Of a stretch of DNA of 64,000 nucleotides, positions 9,407 to 18,151 are shown piece after piece. The translations under genes and the position numbers were made by a program. The notes under the pieces were generated by a model. That model saw only the letters and a program-made list of their open reading frames with translations, made no database searches and was not told where the DNA came from. The DNA lies in the NCBI RefSeq assembly GCF_010365865.1, contig NZ_CP048020.1, positions 1,860,001 to 1,924,000 on the forward strand, read 5' to 3'. Within the stretch, counting starts at the first letter, position 1; each line of letters starts with the position of its first letter. This DNA is from Treponema vincentii (GTDB lineage Bacteria; Spirochaetota; Spirochaetia; Treponematales; Treponemataceae).

Positions 9407-10397
9407 CCGCGTAGAGCTGTAAGCTCACCTGTGCGGCTTCCGGTGGGGCTTCCGTTCCCTGTGGCGCATACAGGGGGTCACCAACAATCGGAAGTCCGGC
9501 TGCGGCCAGATGAGCACGCACTTGGTGCCGGTATCCGCGGGAAAGGCGGCAGCAAAGCCGAATGGGCGGCGGGGGCGAAAGGGATTCACAAACAGTTTCA
9601 GGGACGGTATCGTTTCCATCAATTGGGGATGGCAAAATATCGATCGTCTCGATCACCGTCGTATACAGCCGCCCGTCTTTCTTGTAATGCCGCGAACCGG
9701 AAACAACCGGAGCAACCCTTTTTGCGCCGGGGCCGAAATTCCTAAACTGACTTTCCAGTGTAAGCGGTAACTGTACTGCTATCCGTTCTTTTGCTGCTAT
9801 CCCTCTCTGTGCAGCAGACAGCTCTTTCAGCGTAGCTAACTCTGTTGCATTAAAGCTATACCCATTATATTCCATAGCCCGGGATAGAGTCGGTTCTACG
9901 AACGCGCAATAGGTTTTTATTATCTGCCCCGCTTCCTGCCGGGCCGCAAGAAAATCGTATACCGCCTGATCCTTTGCAAAAAGCACAAGCCCCCGCGTAT
10001 CCGTATCGAGCCGGTGCAGCAACCCCGCCTCAATCGCCTTTTTGCCGCGTACCTGCGCCTCCCGAATACGTCGTCCTGTCGGCCGTATCGCTGGTTTATT
10101 GCCGACCTGAACTTCCTGAATATCCCGCCCGTATTCGGCGGGCGGCTCCTGTGGATCTATCTGCGTAGCATCGAGTAGCGCATCTGTTTGCATATCATCG
10201 AATAGAACATCGCCCTCTGCCTCAGGGCTATGCAAAAACCAGTATACCAGCGTATTGCGTTCATCCGCTCGGAGCGGTGCAGTGGGGAGATGCGGCGGCT
10301 TATACACAACCGCCCAATGATCGGTTTCCCGTACAATACAGGGTTCCGCTCTATTATAATCGAAAGCCGCCATTACCATATCAATATTTTTTTGCAT
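9324..10397 (-). CDS. RluA-family pseudouridine synthase
   Basis: A 357-residue enzyme that converts uridine to pseudouridine in rRNA or tRNA. The catalytic block is LLHRLDTDTRGLVLFAKD, with the active-site Asp after HRL; the later blocks YRHQVRAHLAAAGLPIVGDP and YAVSLAFP fit RluA/RluC enzymes. No S4 RNA-binding domain is seen, and two inserts (about 75-110 and 230-265) make it longer than usual. It is the last gene of the thioesterase-rsmA-rlu operon, 8 bases after the preceding synthase. Target site unknown. Confidence 0.88.
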   Translation of the reverse strand: MQKNIDMVMAAFDYNRAEPCIVRETDHWAVVYKPPHLPTAPLRADERNTLVYWFLHSPEAEGDVLFDDMQTDALLDATQIDPQEPPAEYGRDIQEVQVGNKPAIRPTGRRIREAQVRGKKAIEAGLLHRLDTDTRGLVLFAKDQAVYDFLAARQEAGQIIKTYCAFVEPTLSRAMEYNGYSFNATELATLKELSAAQRGIAAKERIAVQLPLTLESQFRNFGPGAKRVAPVVSGSRHYKKDGRLYTTVIETIDILPSPIDGNDTVPETVCESLSPPPPIRLCCRLSRGYRHQVRAHLAAAGLPIVGDPLYAPQGTEAPPEAAQVSLQLYAVSLAFPDPENPQQNIRVVLPLPDRMNP

Positions 10398-10404
10398 AGG
10401 CGCC

Positions 10405-11391
10405 TCAGCTATTCCCCTGTGACAGCCGCGTCTGCAAAAGGCGCAGGACAGTTTGGAATTTTCGGGGCGGCGGGGCGGTAAATACGGCTTTTTTTTGTGT
10501 TGAAGGGAGCGTAATACCGAGCCGATACGCGTGGAGCATCAAGCCGTATTCCTTCCATTCAGTTTCTTTTTTCCCATAGAGCGGATCTCCAACAATCGGA
10601 CAGCCGATAAACCGCGCATGGAGCCTAATTTGGTGGGTTCTGCCGGTATCGATTTTAAAGAGCACCAGCGCATACCGCCCATACACCCGCAGCACTTTAT
10701 AGCGTGAGCGGGCGTATTTTCCTTTAGACAGATCTGCCGAGGCGGCAAATCGAATACGACTATGCCCGTCGCGGAATACCGACGTTTCGATAATACCGGC
10801 CAGTTTTTCCGGTATGCCGTTCAGAATTGCGAGATAATATTTTTCCGTACGCCTCAGCTTAAATTCGTTTTTTAAAAAGGCTTCCGCCTCGGCACTACGG
10901 GCGGTGATAAGGATGCCGGAGGTATCCTTATCAAGCCGGTGAACGATACCTGCACGCAATAGCTCGGCAAAATTCCCCTTCCCCTGCTCCGCTTCGAGCA
11001 GGCAGGCGAAGGCATCATGAATAGGCGACGTGTGCAAGCGGTAATACGCAAGCGCCTGCACCAGCGTCCCCGTCCAATTGCCTGCCGCAGGATGCGTAAC
11101 CATACCAGCTCGTTTATTCACCACGATGACATCATTATCTTCATACAAGACACGGAGCGGAATAGGTTCGGGTATAAGAACATCGGGAAGCGGATTTTCC
11201 CATATCAGTGTGATACGGTCGCCCGCTTGCACCATGCTTGAAAGTTTTGCCTGCCGCTCGTTGAGCTGCACAGCTTGTATCCCTGTTTTCAGCTGTGAGC
11301 GGGTCATACCGGTAAGCACACTGCAGCAAAACGCATCAAGCCGCAGCTTACCGATCCCATTCGGTACTGTAAGCTCAAATACTTCAGACAT
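10405..11391 (-). CDS. RluD-like pseudouridine synthase with S4 domain
   Basis: A 328-residue protein with an N-terminal S4 RNA-binding domain (about 1-70: RLDAFCCSVLTGMTRSQL ... VQAGDRI) and an RluA catalytic domain containing GIVHRLDKDTSGILITA (catalytic Asp) and GRTHQIRLHARFIGCPIVGD. This fits RluD/RluC-type enzymes acting on 23S rRNA. The ATG at 11391 is chosen because upstream sequence in this frame belongs to the preceding gene, which ends at 11393. It lies in the same operon as rsmA, another rRNA-modifying enzyme. Confidence 0.9.
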   Translation of the reverse strand: MSEVFELTVPNGIGKLRLDAFCCSVLTGMTRSQLKTGIQAVQLNERQAKLSSMVQAGDRITLIWENPLPDVLIPEPIPLRVLYEDNDVIVVNKRAGMVTHPAAGNWTGTLVQALAYYRLHTSPIHDAFACLLEAEQGKGNFAELLRAGIVHRLDKDTSGILITARSAEAEAFLKNEFKLRRTEKYYLAILNGIPEKLAGIIETSVFRDGHSRIRFAASADLSKGKYARSRYKVLRVYGRYALVLFKIDTGRTHQIRLHARFIGCPIVGDPLYGKKETEWKEYGLMLHAYRLGITLPSTQKKAVFTAPPPRKFQTVLRLLQTRLSQGNS

Positions 11392-11392
11392 A

Positions 11393-12007
11393 TTATTGTG
11401 CAACCGTATCGGAGCCGCTGCCCTGTCCGGCAGGAGCTGCTGCAGTATTATTTTTAAATAATGAAGCAATTCCTCCAATAGAACCCGCAGCCAATGCTGC
11501 ATCGGTCATAAGTTTCAGAGTCTGAGATTCAGCTTTAGCGGATTGCGTTATTGATATAAATTGAATAGGAGCTTCGGTAAGGGTATTCTCCCTCTCCAAA
11601 CGTTTTTTTGCTGCAGAACGTTTAATCGCACGATACGTTATATCGATTAACGCGATCGTTATTGATATACCGGCAGCAGTAAGGAATACGCCGAGCTGTT
11701 CTTTTTCGGTAAGAGGGATCGCTTTGTCAACCTGTTTGAGTGGCCACGGATAATAGGCAGGATCTTTCGGGTGCTTCGCCGCACGAATCATATCGTAACC
11801 CCAAAAGGATAAAAGTGTAACAAAGGGGAGCGCCCCGAAAGACAGTATTTCAAACCGCCGAAGTTCCCGCTGCCAAAGCGGAAATTCCTCTTTTGTATAG
11901 GGAACCGGCGTATGGTCTTCTTTTTTTTCTTCTGCGATCAGCGGTATCTGTGCAGCAGCCATCATGCACAGAATAAAAAATGCAGTACAGCGCAATCGTT
12001 TATTCAT
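11393..12007 (-). CDS. Conserved membrane protein of unknown function
   Basis: A 204-residue protein with a signal-like N-terminus (about 6-25), then two hydrophobic segments (about 52-70 and 105-125) and a charged, Ala-rich tail. No known domain is recognised. It sits between rsmA and an RluD-like gene with 1-base and 39-base gaps, so it is cotranscribed with rRNA-modification genes, though its own role may be unrelated. Confidence 0.65.
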   Translation of the reverse strand: MNKRLRCTAFFILCMMAAAQIPLIAEEKKEDHTPVPYTKEEFPLWQRELRRFEILSFGALPFVTLLSFWGYDMIRAAKHPKDPAYYPWPLKQVDKAIPLTEKEQLGVFLTAAGISITIALIDITYRAIKRSAAKKRLERENTLTEAPIQFISITQSAKAESQTLKLMTDAALAAGSIGGIASLFKNNTAAAPAGQGSGSDTVAQ

Positions 12008-12028
12008 CGGAACCTCGTCGGGGATATA

Positions 12029-12046
12029 TAAAAGCTAACCGAGCTT
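12029..12046 (-). repeat. Small hairpin between rsmA and the next gene
   Basis: AAAAGCT ... AGCTTTT frames a CTAACCG loop just after the rsmA stop. The same loop motif (CTAACCGAG) occurs in the terminal hairpin of the 140-bp element at 21.5 kb, so this may be a decayed piece of that family or a weak attenuator. Confidence 0.4.
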
Positions 12047-12904
12047 TTACACATCGCAAAGTGTATCCGATAATCGGATAAAATCATAGACGGTCAGCGA
12101 TTCCGCACGGGCAGCGGGATCGATTTCGGCCGCTTTTAACAGGGATTCCGCCGGCAGCATCTTTTTTCCTCTAGCAGCAAGAATCGTGCTCAAATTATTC
12201 TTCACCGTTTTGCGCCGCGAACTGAAAAGGCCGCGGACAAGGCTTAAAAAAAGACGCGCATCGCGTACCGGCTGCGGGGACTGTTTTTTGATAAAGCGGA
12301 GCGCTCGGGATTCGACATTCGGTTTAGGCCAAAAGGCGGCGGGAGCAATATCGCGAATCGGCTCTACATCATAAGCCCATTGGCACAGCACCGAAAACGA
12401 CGAATAATCCTCACTTCCCGGAGCCGCGGTCATCCGGAGCCCGACCTCTTTTTGCACGGTTATCACCATACGGTCAAAAAAACACTCGGCTTCGATTGTC
12501 GCCGCGATGAGCTTTGCTGCAATGTTGTACGGCAGATTCCCGAAAAAGGCCTTCGGTGCATGCCGTTGATATTCAGCCTTCCATGTTTTAAGCACATCGC
12601 CTTCTATTAAATGGAACGAATGATATGAACCGAAATAGGACGTTAAAAGCTGTACGAAGCCGCGGTCTATTTCGAACACGGTTAGATCGGCGCCAGCCTC
12701 CAACAGCAGCGATGTCATCGAGCCGAGCCCCGGGACGACTTCCCATACAGCATCTCCGGCGGAAAGACCGAGTGCGGAAATCAGCTCCTGCCGTATATGT
12801 GCATTAATCAAAAAGTTTTGTCCGAATTTTTTCTGCATCCCAAACCCGTGTTCATCGAGCACAGCAGCGAGTGCGGACGGCGCATTATAGTCGGGAAGTT
12901 TCAT
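12047..12904 (-). CDS. rsmA: 16S rRNA dimethyladenosine transferase
   Basis: RsmA (KsgA) dimethylates two adjacent adenosines near the 3' end of 16S rRNA using S-adenosylmethionine. Family motifs are KKFGQNFLIN, the SAM loop VWEVVPGLGSMTSLLLEAG (usually ExGxGxG; here GLGSMT), FEIDRGF, and the catalytic FFGNLPYNIAAKL (NLPY). Length 285 is normal. I use the ATG at 12904 (MKLPDYNA), which overlaps the end of the thioesterase gene by 20 bases; an upstream start would extend the overlap. Confidence 0.93.
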   Translation of the reverse strand: MKLPDYNAPSALAAVLDEHGFGMQKKFGQNFLINAHIRQELISALGLSAGDAVWEVVPGLGSMTSLLLEAGADLTVFEIDRGFVQLLTSYFGSYHSFHLIEGDVLKTWKAEYQRHAPKAFFGNLPYNIAAKLIAATIEAECFFDRMVITVQKEVGLRMTAAPGSEDYSSFSVLCQWAYDVEPIRDIAPAAFWPKPNVESRALRFIKKQSPQPVRDARLFLSLVRGLFSSRRKTVKNNLSTILAARGKKMLPAESLLKAAEIDPAARAESLTVYDFIRLSDTLCDV

Positions 12905-13777
12905 GTTCAACCTGAAGCGGCCGTGCCATCTTCCGTTCATCAGCCCATTCGCTACGGGCGCGGAACACCTCGCTGCCGTCGGAAGTTCTCACAATAGAAT
13001 GCACGCACACGTTATCTTCAATATGAGAGCAGCGGCAGCAGAGTTCTTCCCCGTATTGAGCAGAAATCAAAAAATTGGTATCGAGGACGCGGAGCAATTT
13101 GCCGCGGCAAAAGTCCGCATCCATAAACGACAATGCCCAGCGGATATAATTCAGATTATTGACGTGCCCGTTCATATCGATATCCAAAAGCGACGGATGG
13201 AACAGCTCTTCACGCTCCCAGTGTTCCGGCAAGGAAATCTTTGCAAAAACCCGTCCTTCCAAATGCTCGTCACAAAACGTCAACGAACCGAACACCGTGT
13301 CGTCAAGAACGGCAGGCTGATTGGTGTGCGTATTCAGCACAACCCAGCACGTACTGCCGCGCACACACACAGCGCTCCATGTCGGCGCAACGAGTCTGCC
13401 GTCCATTCGGTACCCTTCCGTTCCGCCGCATCAAAATCTTTAAAAGCCGCAGACAATGAAGCTTTCTTTCCGCCCTCAGCGTAGTAATAGGCAAAATCCC
13501 GAAAACAAAAAAGCCCCTTCGGCGGCTGCGCCCATGTTTGTAACGTCAGACAATCGAGCCAGAGCGGATATTCATGTATTTCAAAATGCTGCTTCGAAAT
13601 AATCCACATCAATCCCCGTTCTTGCAGCTGCGGCATAAATATGCCGGTAGAACTATAGTGATTAGCCGCCAAATCCTGCGAAAGCGCAGCAACGGTTAAC
13701 GGCGTACAGCGATACTGCCCATCGATGGCAGTGGTCGGCACCGTATACGGCATCGTGTATTTATTGTCGAGTATCAT
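12885..13777 (-). pseudogene. Acyl-ACP thioesterase, one frameshift
   Basis: Hydrolyses acyl-ACP to release fatty acids. Two overlapping frames together make one FatA-like double hotdog protein: the N-terminal half ends near EHEYPLWLDC ... KDFDAAERKG and the C-terminal half continues with RLVAPTWSAVC and the catalytic-type motif NGHVNNLNYIRWAL (NxHxNNxxY). The frames join at about 13403, where adding one base to a GG pair restores reading. Start 13777 (ATG) is preferred over a TTG at 13813. It is first in the operon with rsmA. A true mutation and a sequencing error cannot be told apart here. Confidence 0.8.
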
Positions 13778-13841
13778 AGGCACCAGTGTAACTGCTTTTA
13801 GAGCGTTGTTCAATGCAACATATTAGAAATGAAAAGTACGA

Positions 13842-14440
13842 TTATTTAAAATCAAGATATTTTGATTCCAGTAGTGGTAAATCACAGCATCTTTTTTTCA
13901 CAATCTTTTCATACTCTGAAAGATTTTTTTCATCCTCAAAAATCAACTTCCGTAAGTTTCGAGCTATTCTTAATATGCCTTCCCTATCAGCTTTTATATA
14001 ATTGTATTGGTTTTGTAGCAAACGACGGTATTTTACATCGGGAATATTTATAATATCAATTTCCATCAGCACAGAATCTAAAACCGGAATCATATTATTG
14101 AAATTGATTGCCCCATAAATACCGTTATTTATTTTTCTAAAATCTTTTCCGTTCTTCATGTTTCTATGCTTCGGTTTTGGTGATGAAAATGGAGCATAAT
14201 ACTTTATGTTCTCTATCTGAAGTACAATCCCAACATAAGGACGGGATTCATTTTTATTTTCAGAGACTTTGGAGTCAAACTGCCGTAAATAAGCAATCAA
14301 CAACCCCGACGCAAGCGTCGGGGTATGTTGTTCTCATAAGGTGGTTGCAGTCGGCTTTAATACCCTTTATTACGACGCAAGCGTCGGGGTATTAAACCCT
14401 CCGCACGAATAAAATCATTTTTTATGTGATAGAATTTCAT
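13842..14440 (-). pseudogene. toxN: ToxN-type type III toxin, split by a palindromic insert
   Basis: The 3' 150 codons match ToxN/AbiQ endoribonucleases: an N-terminal YLRQFDSKV, then PYVGIVLQI, KYYAPFSSPK, INFNNMIPV and a C-terminal LLESKYLDF. The missing N-terminus (MKFYHIKNDFI) is found upstream at 14408-14440, in the right order on the same strand. The two parts are separated by the 113-bp insert at 14295-14407, which adds stop codons; removing it rejoins the frame exactly. A TTG at 14303 could start a shortened product but would lack the first strand. A toxI repeat array, terminator and promoter lie upstream, so the full type III toxin-antitoxin layout is present. Confidence 0.82.
14295..14407. 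mobile_element. Palindromic insertion inside toxN
   Basis: A 113-bp stretch with two hairpins, each carrying the core CGACGCAAGCGTCGGGG. The first is framed by ACAAC/GTTGT and the second by AATACCC/GGGTATT. It carries no gene. An AAT triplet flanks it on both sides, a possible 3-bp target duplication. A relative of the core (TCGACGCAGCGCGTCGGGG) is at about 24669-24687. Confidence 0.65.
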
Positions 14441-14450
14441 AAATTTCTCA

Positions 14451-14479
14451 AAAAAAAGGAGCCATTTCCGGCTCCTTTA
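14451..14479 (-). terminator. Terminator between toxI and toxN
   Basis: On the minus strand AAAGGAGCC and GGCTCCTTT pair around GGAAAT and run into seven Ts. This is the classical attenuating terminator of type III systems, which gives more antitoxin RNA than toxin mRNA. It lies 10 bases before the toxN ATG. Confidence 0.85.
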
Positions 14480-14496
14480 TAAAAACGTGCGTTTTT

Positions 14497-14610
14497 AGGT
14501 TTTCACTTTATGGCAGAAACTCGCCGCTTTTTTAGCATTTCACTTATTATGGTAGAAATTCACCGCTTTTTTAGGGCTTCACAAATGTGGTAGAAGCTCA
14601 CCATATCTTT
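14497..14610 (-). ncRNA. toxI: ToxI-like antitoxin RNA, three tandem repeats
   Basis: Three head-to-tail units of 37, 39 and 38 bases (14497-14533, 14534-14572, 14573-14610) share, on the minus strand, the core CTAAAAAAGCGG then TTTCTRCCA and GTGAA. Repeat length and number match known ToxI arrays (about 34-39 bases, 2-6 units), whose processed units fold as pseudoknots and wrap ToxN. The promoter and terminator are on the same strand as toxN. The outermost unit is the most diverged and overlaps the expected transcription start. Confidence 0.8.
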
Positions 14611-14639
14611 AATATAACAGGAATTATAATGACCGTCAA
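14611..14639 (-). promoter_or_regulatory. Promoter of the toxI-toxN locus
   Basis: On the minus strand TTGACG (14634-14639) and TATATT (14611-14616) are separated by 17 bases. The expected start lies just inside the first repeat. Confidence 0.75.
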
Positions 14640-14658
14640 GATAATATATTTTCATCAA

Positions 14659-15861
14659 TCAGGAATGTGGAGTTTCAAATACATAGTCGCGGTGCAGGCG
14701 GTCAATGAAGTGCTTCATTAAATACTCGCCGCCTTCGACTGTGTAGTGGATACCGTCGCCCTGTATAAGTGGTATCCATGCGCTGTCTTTAGGTTTAATT
14801 GCGCCGATGTATCCCGTTCCATATTGCTCGACAAGACCTTTAAGCGAAATCCTTACCAGCTTTTTGGAATCGTATTCTTCGGCGACGGAATCGTGTACTG
14901 CATTTAGGTATTGCATCTTTTCGTTATATGCAGCGCTCCGCACAACCGGTAAGCCGAGCCAGTACAGCCGCGGAACGGAAGCGAGCGCAGTGTCGAGATG
15001 TACTTTTACCATTTTACGATACACCTCTTCCCATTCGGGCGAGCCTGCCGTAAGAATGATGCCGCCGGTTGTCCACATATCCTGATAGTCATTCATACCT
15101 AAGAAAATAACAGCCGCATCAAAACGTTCCCCATCTTTTTGATCGGCAAAAATAGCTTCAAGTTTTTGCGGCCAGTTATAGTAATCGGATCGGAGAAAGC
15201 CGGAAGAAGGAACGCTTAATTCCCGTACGGCAATAGAGGTATCGGAGCCGAGCGCACGGGTCATACCGGCAGCGATACTGCGCATCTGAGAATCTCCGAA
15301 AAAGAATAGCCGCAAGGGCATCCGCGCGGAATGGACAACCGGTAGTGCGACATTGCGGAGCATCGCTTTAGAAACCTGCCCCACCAATTCTGCAGGCAGC
15401 CCGCTACCGCCTAAATTATCCGAAAAGCCGGGGATTGTTTCGGTGTACCCCTGTTCTCCGGTTACCGCGTAAAAAGCGGCGACCTCGCTGTCGTACACCC
15501 CTTGGCGGTAAAAGAACGTATCCCATTCGCCGCGCTCCGCTAACCCCGCCGTCCGTATAAACACATTCCTCAATACGGGGATAACGGCAGCAACGGGAGA
15601 TGATTCGGTCACGGAAACAATCGGCGCGGTGAGTGCGCTGTAAATATTTTTTAGCGAGGCTCTTTTGATGTTTTGCACCGGATGCGCAAGCCGCTGCCCT
15701 AAAAACGGAATAAGAATAAGCAGCGTTAGCACAACAAAGAAAAAGCATTGATTGGGAGAGTATCGGCCATTCCGCCCTTGCCCGCTCTTTTGCCCTTGCC
15801 GATTGTCGTATTCTTGCCGCTCGTATTGAGCCGATTTGCCGCGTTGACTGTTTTCACTCAT
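14659..15861 (-). CDS. Membrane-anchored SGNH-hydrolase-like protein (DUF459 type)
   Basis: A 400-residue protein with a polar Gln/Arg-rich cytoplasmic start, one membrane segment (about 36-56) and an extracytoplasmic SGNH/GDSL-like domain. Block I is FFGDSQMRSIAAGM, block III is IFLGMNDYQDMW, and the Asp-His pair is in QGDGIHYTVEGG. It is next to an MBOAT gene, and SGNH plus MBOAT partners move acyl (often acetyl) groups onto cell-surface glycans, as in AlgI/AlgJ or DltB/DltD. The acceptor here is unknown. A GGGGGAT sequence 10 bases before ATG may bind the ribosome. Confidence 0.82.
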   Translation of the reverse strand: MSENSQRGKSAQYERQEYDNRQGQKSGQGRNGRYSPNQCFFFVVLTLLILIPFLGQRLAHPVQNIKRASLKNIYSALTAPIVSVTESSPVAAVIPVLRNVFIRTAGLAERGEWDTFFYRQGVYDSEVAAFYAVTGEQGYTETIPGFSDNLGGSGLPAELVGQVSKAMLRNVALPVVHSARMPLRLFFFGDSQMRSIAAGMTRALGSDTSIAVRELSVPSSGFLRSDYYNWPQKLEAIFADQKDGERFDAAVIFLGMNDYQDMWTTGGIILTAGSPEWEEVYRKMVKVHLDTALASVPRLYWLGLPVVRSAAYNEKMQYLNAVHDSVAEEYDSKKLVRISLKGLVEQYGTGYIGAIKPKDSAWIPLIQGDGIHYTVEGGEYLMKHFIDRLHRDYVFETPHS

Positions 15862-15876
15862 ACTCTGCGTATCCCC

Positions 15877-17420
15877 CTAAAATCCGAAGTAGATAAACGG
15901 TGCGATGCCGGACGTCGACACAATGTTGAGGCCGACAAAAAACAGCACAACGGCAGCGGCCTTCACCGCAAGCGGCAGCCGTACATACCGTGCAAAATAC
16001 GCGCGGCGTGTCTCTTCTTTCGGGATTTGCAGTAGAAAGGCGGCGGCGAGCGGTACCAGCACAAACCAATGCACCGTGCGGAGCGGCTGTGTGATATTCT
16101 TGAGCGAAGAAAAATACAATGCAATTTCCCGCACGGTATTCGACCGGAAAATCAGCCAGCTGATATTGATAAACACAAAAACGCGCCCGATCCGAAGCAG
16201 CCGGTTCATATCAATGTTCCGTCCGGCAAACCGCACTATGCCGCGGCGCGGTTTATCGGATACAGCCGTTGCAGTGATGAGAGATTCTTGGTTGCCCGCA
16301 GCAGTGTTGATGGCGGCGGCGCGGCGTTCTTTACCAAGCACAGCGACTACCCGCTCTGCGGCGCAGGCAAGTCCCTGCAACAACCCCCACAGCACAAAGG
16401 GAATGGAACCGCCGTGCCACACCCCCGCGATGAGCATTGTCCCGACCAGCGCAATCACCGTGCGGACTAAACCGTAGCGTGAGCCGCCGAAGGAGAAGTA
16501 CACATAATCGCGCAGCCACGACGAAAAGCTGATATGCCAGCGCCGCCAAAACTCACTCACCGATTGGGAAAGATACGGCCGGTTAAAGTTCTGCGGTGCT
16601 TCAAAGCCGAGCAAAAGCCCGATGCCGATTGCCATATCGCTATAACCTGAAAAGTCGCAATAAATGACAAACGTATACGACACCAAAGCGACAAGCAATT
16701 CGAGGGTATTACACTGTGCAGGATTCGCAAATACGGGATCGACGGCAAGCACGGAAAGAAAGGTTGCCAGCACCATCTTTTTTATACAGCCCCGACAAGA
16801 TCAGCAGTACGCTGCGGTCAAACGCTATCGGGCGTTCCGCCGTTACGTCCTGTGTAAGGTTGTCCGGCAAAGCTGTAAAAAAGGCTTCCGCCTGCACGAT
16901 GGGCCCCGACGCCAGCTGCGGAAAAAACGAGATATAGAGCAGTACTTCGATAAACGATTTAACCGGTCGCATTTTGCAGAGATAAATATCAAAAAATATA
17001 GCTCATCGAGCGGAACGTATAGTACGAAATACCGATCGGTAATAACAGCGAGCAACTTTGTAGTTGCAGTAACAGCGGGGACTGGAGCTGCCCGTTAAAA
17101 AATGTGTAGTTTAAAAAAGAAATAAAATCATAAAAATATTTGAAAAATCCGAGGAAGAGAATGTGCAACGCGGTACCGGTTATCATTGTAATGGTACGGG
17201 GAATATAATTTTTTTGTATACCGAGCAGATAACCGGTAAGACCGGACAGAGCCGACACTCCGAACAGCAAGAGGCAAAAGCGCCAATCCCAGCAGGCATA
17301 AAAAAAATAGCTTGCGCAGGTAAGTAGAATAATCCGTTGTCTTTTCTGCCTGAATACATACCAATACAGAAAAAAAACAACGGAAAAAAAGAGCGCAAAC
17401 CGAAGTGTCGGAAATAACAT
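15877..17420 (-). pseudogene. MBOAT-family membrane O-acyltransferase, two frameshifts
   Basis: Three consecutive frames give one AlgI/DltB-like multi-pass protein: an N-terminal part to RSMSYIF, a middle part with YISFFPQLASGPI, and a C-terminal part with EFWRRWHISFSSWLRDYVY and the conserved catalytic His in AGVWHGG. The frames join if one base is removed from a run of six at 16991-16996 and one from a run of six at 16778-16783. Both joins give family-consistent residues. It would pass acyl groups across the membrane to the SGNH partner gene 16 bases downstream. Confidence 0.85.
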
Positions 17421-17431
17421 CTCTCAAGAGA

Positions 17432-18055
17432 TTAAGGAAGCGATGCCGGTTTGTTTGCCATCTTGCGCTGAATATCGGCGGCGCGATTCGCCGGCATCAA
17501 CGAGAACCAATATGCAACGGAAGAAGTCTTGTTTGCTTTTTTTGCAATTGCCTCTACCGCCCGCAGCACATCGATAATATCCTGATCATCCATTTGCAAT
17601 AAGTTTGCGACCGCCTTCTCAGGCTGCATACCGTTGATATACCGTGCAATCTGGTCGATATTCGCTTCCCGCATATCCCGTTCCGTCATCATCTGTTTAA
17701 AAGACTTTTCTTTTTCTTCTATAATAGAAAGCCGATCGTCCAGTTCCTGTGATACCTGTGCCGCTTCTTTTTCGCGAGCAGTAACATCAGCCTCTTTTTT
17801 ATCAAGCTCCTGCGAGCGGACATCCAAGGCGATCAACCGCTTTGCATACCGGTCGGCATCCAAATCCGCATCCGCATCAGCCGGAGAAGCGACACCTGCC
17901 GGCGTCTTTAATCCGAACAACGAGTATACCGGTGAAAAAACTCCCCGTGCATTGATTAAGCCGAGATAGCTGAACCAAAAAAGTCCGCCGAAAACCAATA
18001 TAATAATCAATAAAAGCAATACTATTACTCGTCCAAAAGAACCTCTACGTCTCAC
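17432..18055 (-). CDS. flbB: FlbB-like periplasmic flagellar collar protein
   Basis: A 207-residue protein with one N-terminal membrane segment (about 8-32), a long coiled coil (about 75-140) and a C-terminal MgtE-N/MotE-like domain (INGMQPEKAVANLLQMDDQD ... WFSLMPANRAADI). This layout matches FlbB of Borrelia, a scaffold of the spirochete motor collar that positions the stators. The GTG at 18055, with GGGAGGA seven bases upstream, is preferred over the longer open frame. It follows hflK-hflC after a hairpin. The name is given from architecture and length. Confidence 0.68.
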   Translation of the reverse strand: MRRRGSFGRVIVLLLLIIILVFGGLFWFSYLGLINARGVFSPVYSLFGLKTPAGVASPADADADLDADRYAKRLIALDVRSQELDKKEADVTAREKEAAQVSQELDDRLSIIEEKEKSFKQMMTERDMREANIDQIARYINGMQPEKAVANLLQMDDQDIIDVLRAVEAIAKKANKTSSVAYWFSLMPANRAADIQRKMANKPASLP

Positions 18056-18105
18056 CGGAGTCCTCCCTGCATATTTCAGTATCGGTAAAAATCTTAACAA
18101 ATATT

Positions 18106-18143
18106 AGGGCATCCCTAAAAAGCATTTTTTAGAGATGCCCATC
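18106..18143 (-). terminator. Hairpin between hflC and flbB
   Basis: GGGCATC-C-CTAAAAA and TTTTTAG-A-GATGCCC pair around a short loop. It can end hflKC transcripts. Its arms (CTCTAAAAA type) are shared with hairpins at 21.5, 21.7 and 48.0 kb. Confidence 0.6.
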
Positions 18144-18151
18144 ACGCGCTG

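Noticed and set aside
14497-14610. Tandem repeats that might be taken for a CRISPR array
   Set aside because: The three units are head to tail with no spacers, are imperfect, and lie between a promoter and a terminator upstream of a ToxN gene, which fits ToxI.
15905-17098. Plus-strand open frames opposite the MBOAT gene
   Set aside because: They are Arg/Ser-rich and have no ribosome site, while the minus strand reads a conserved membrane enzyme.
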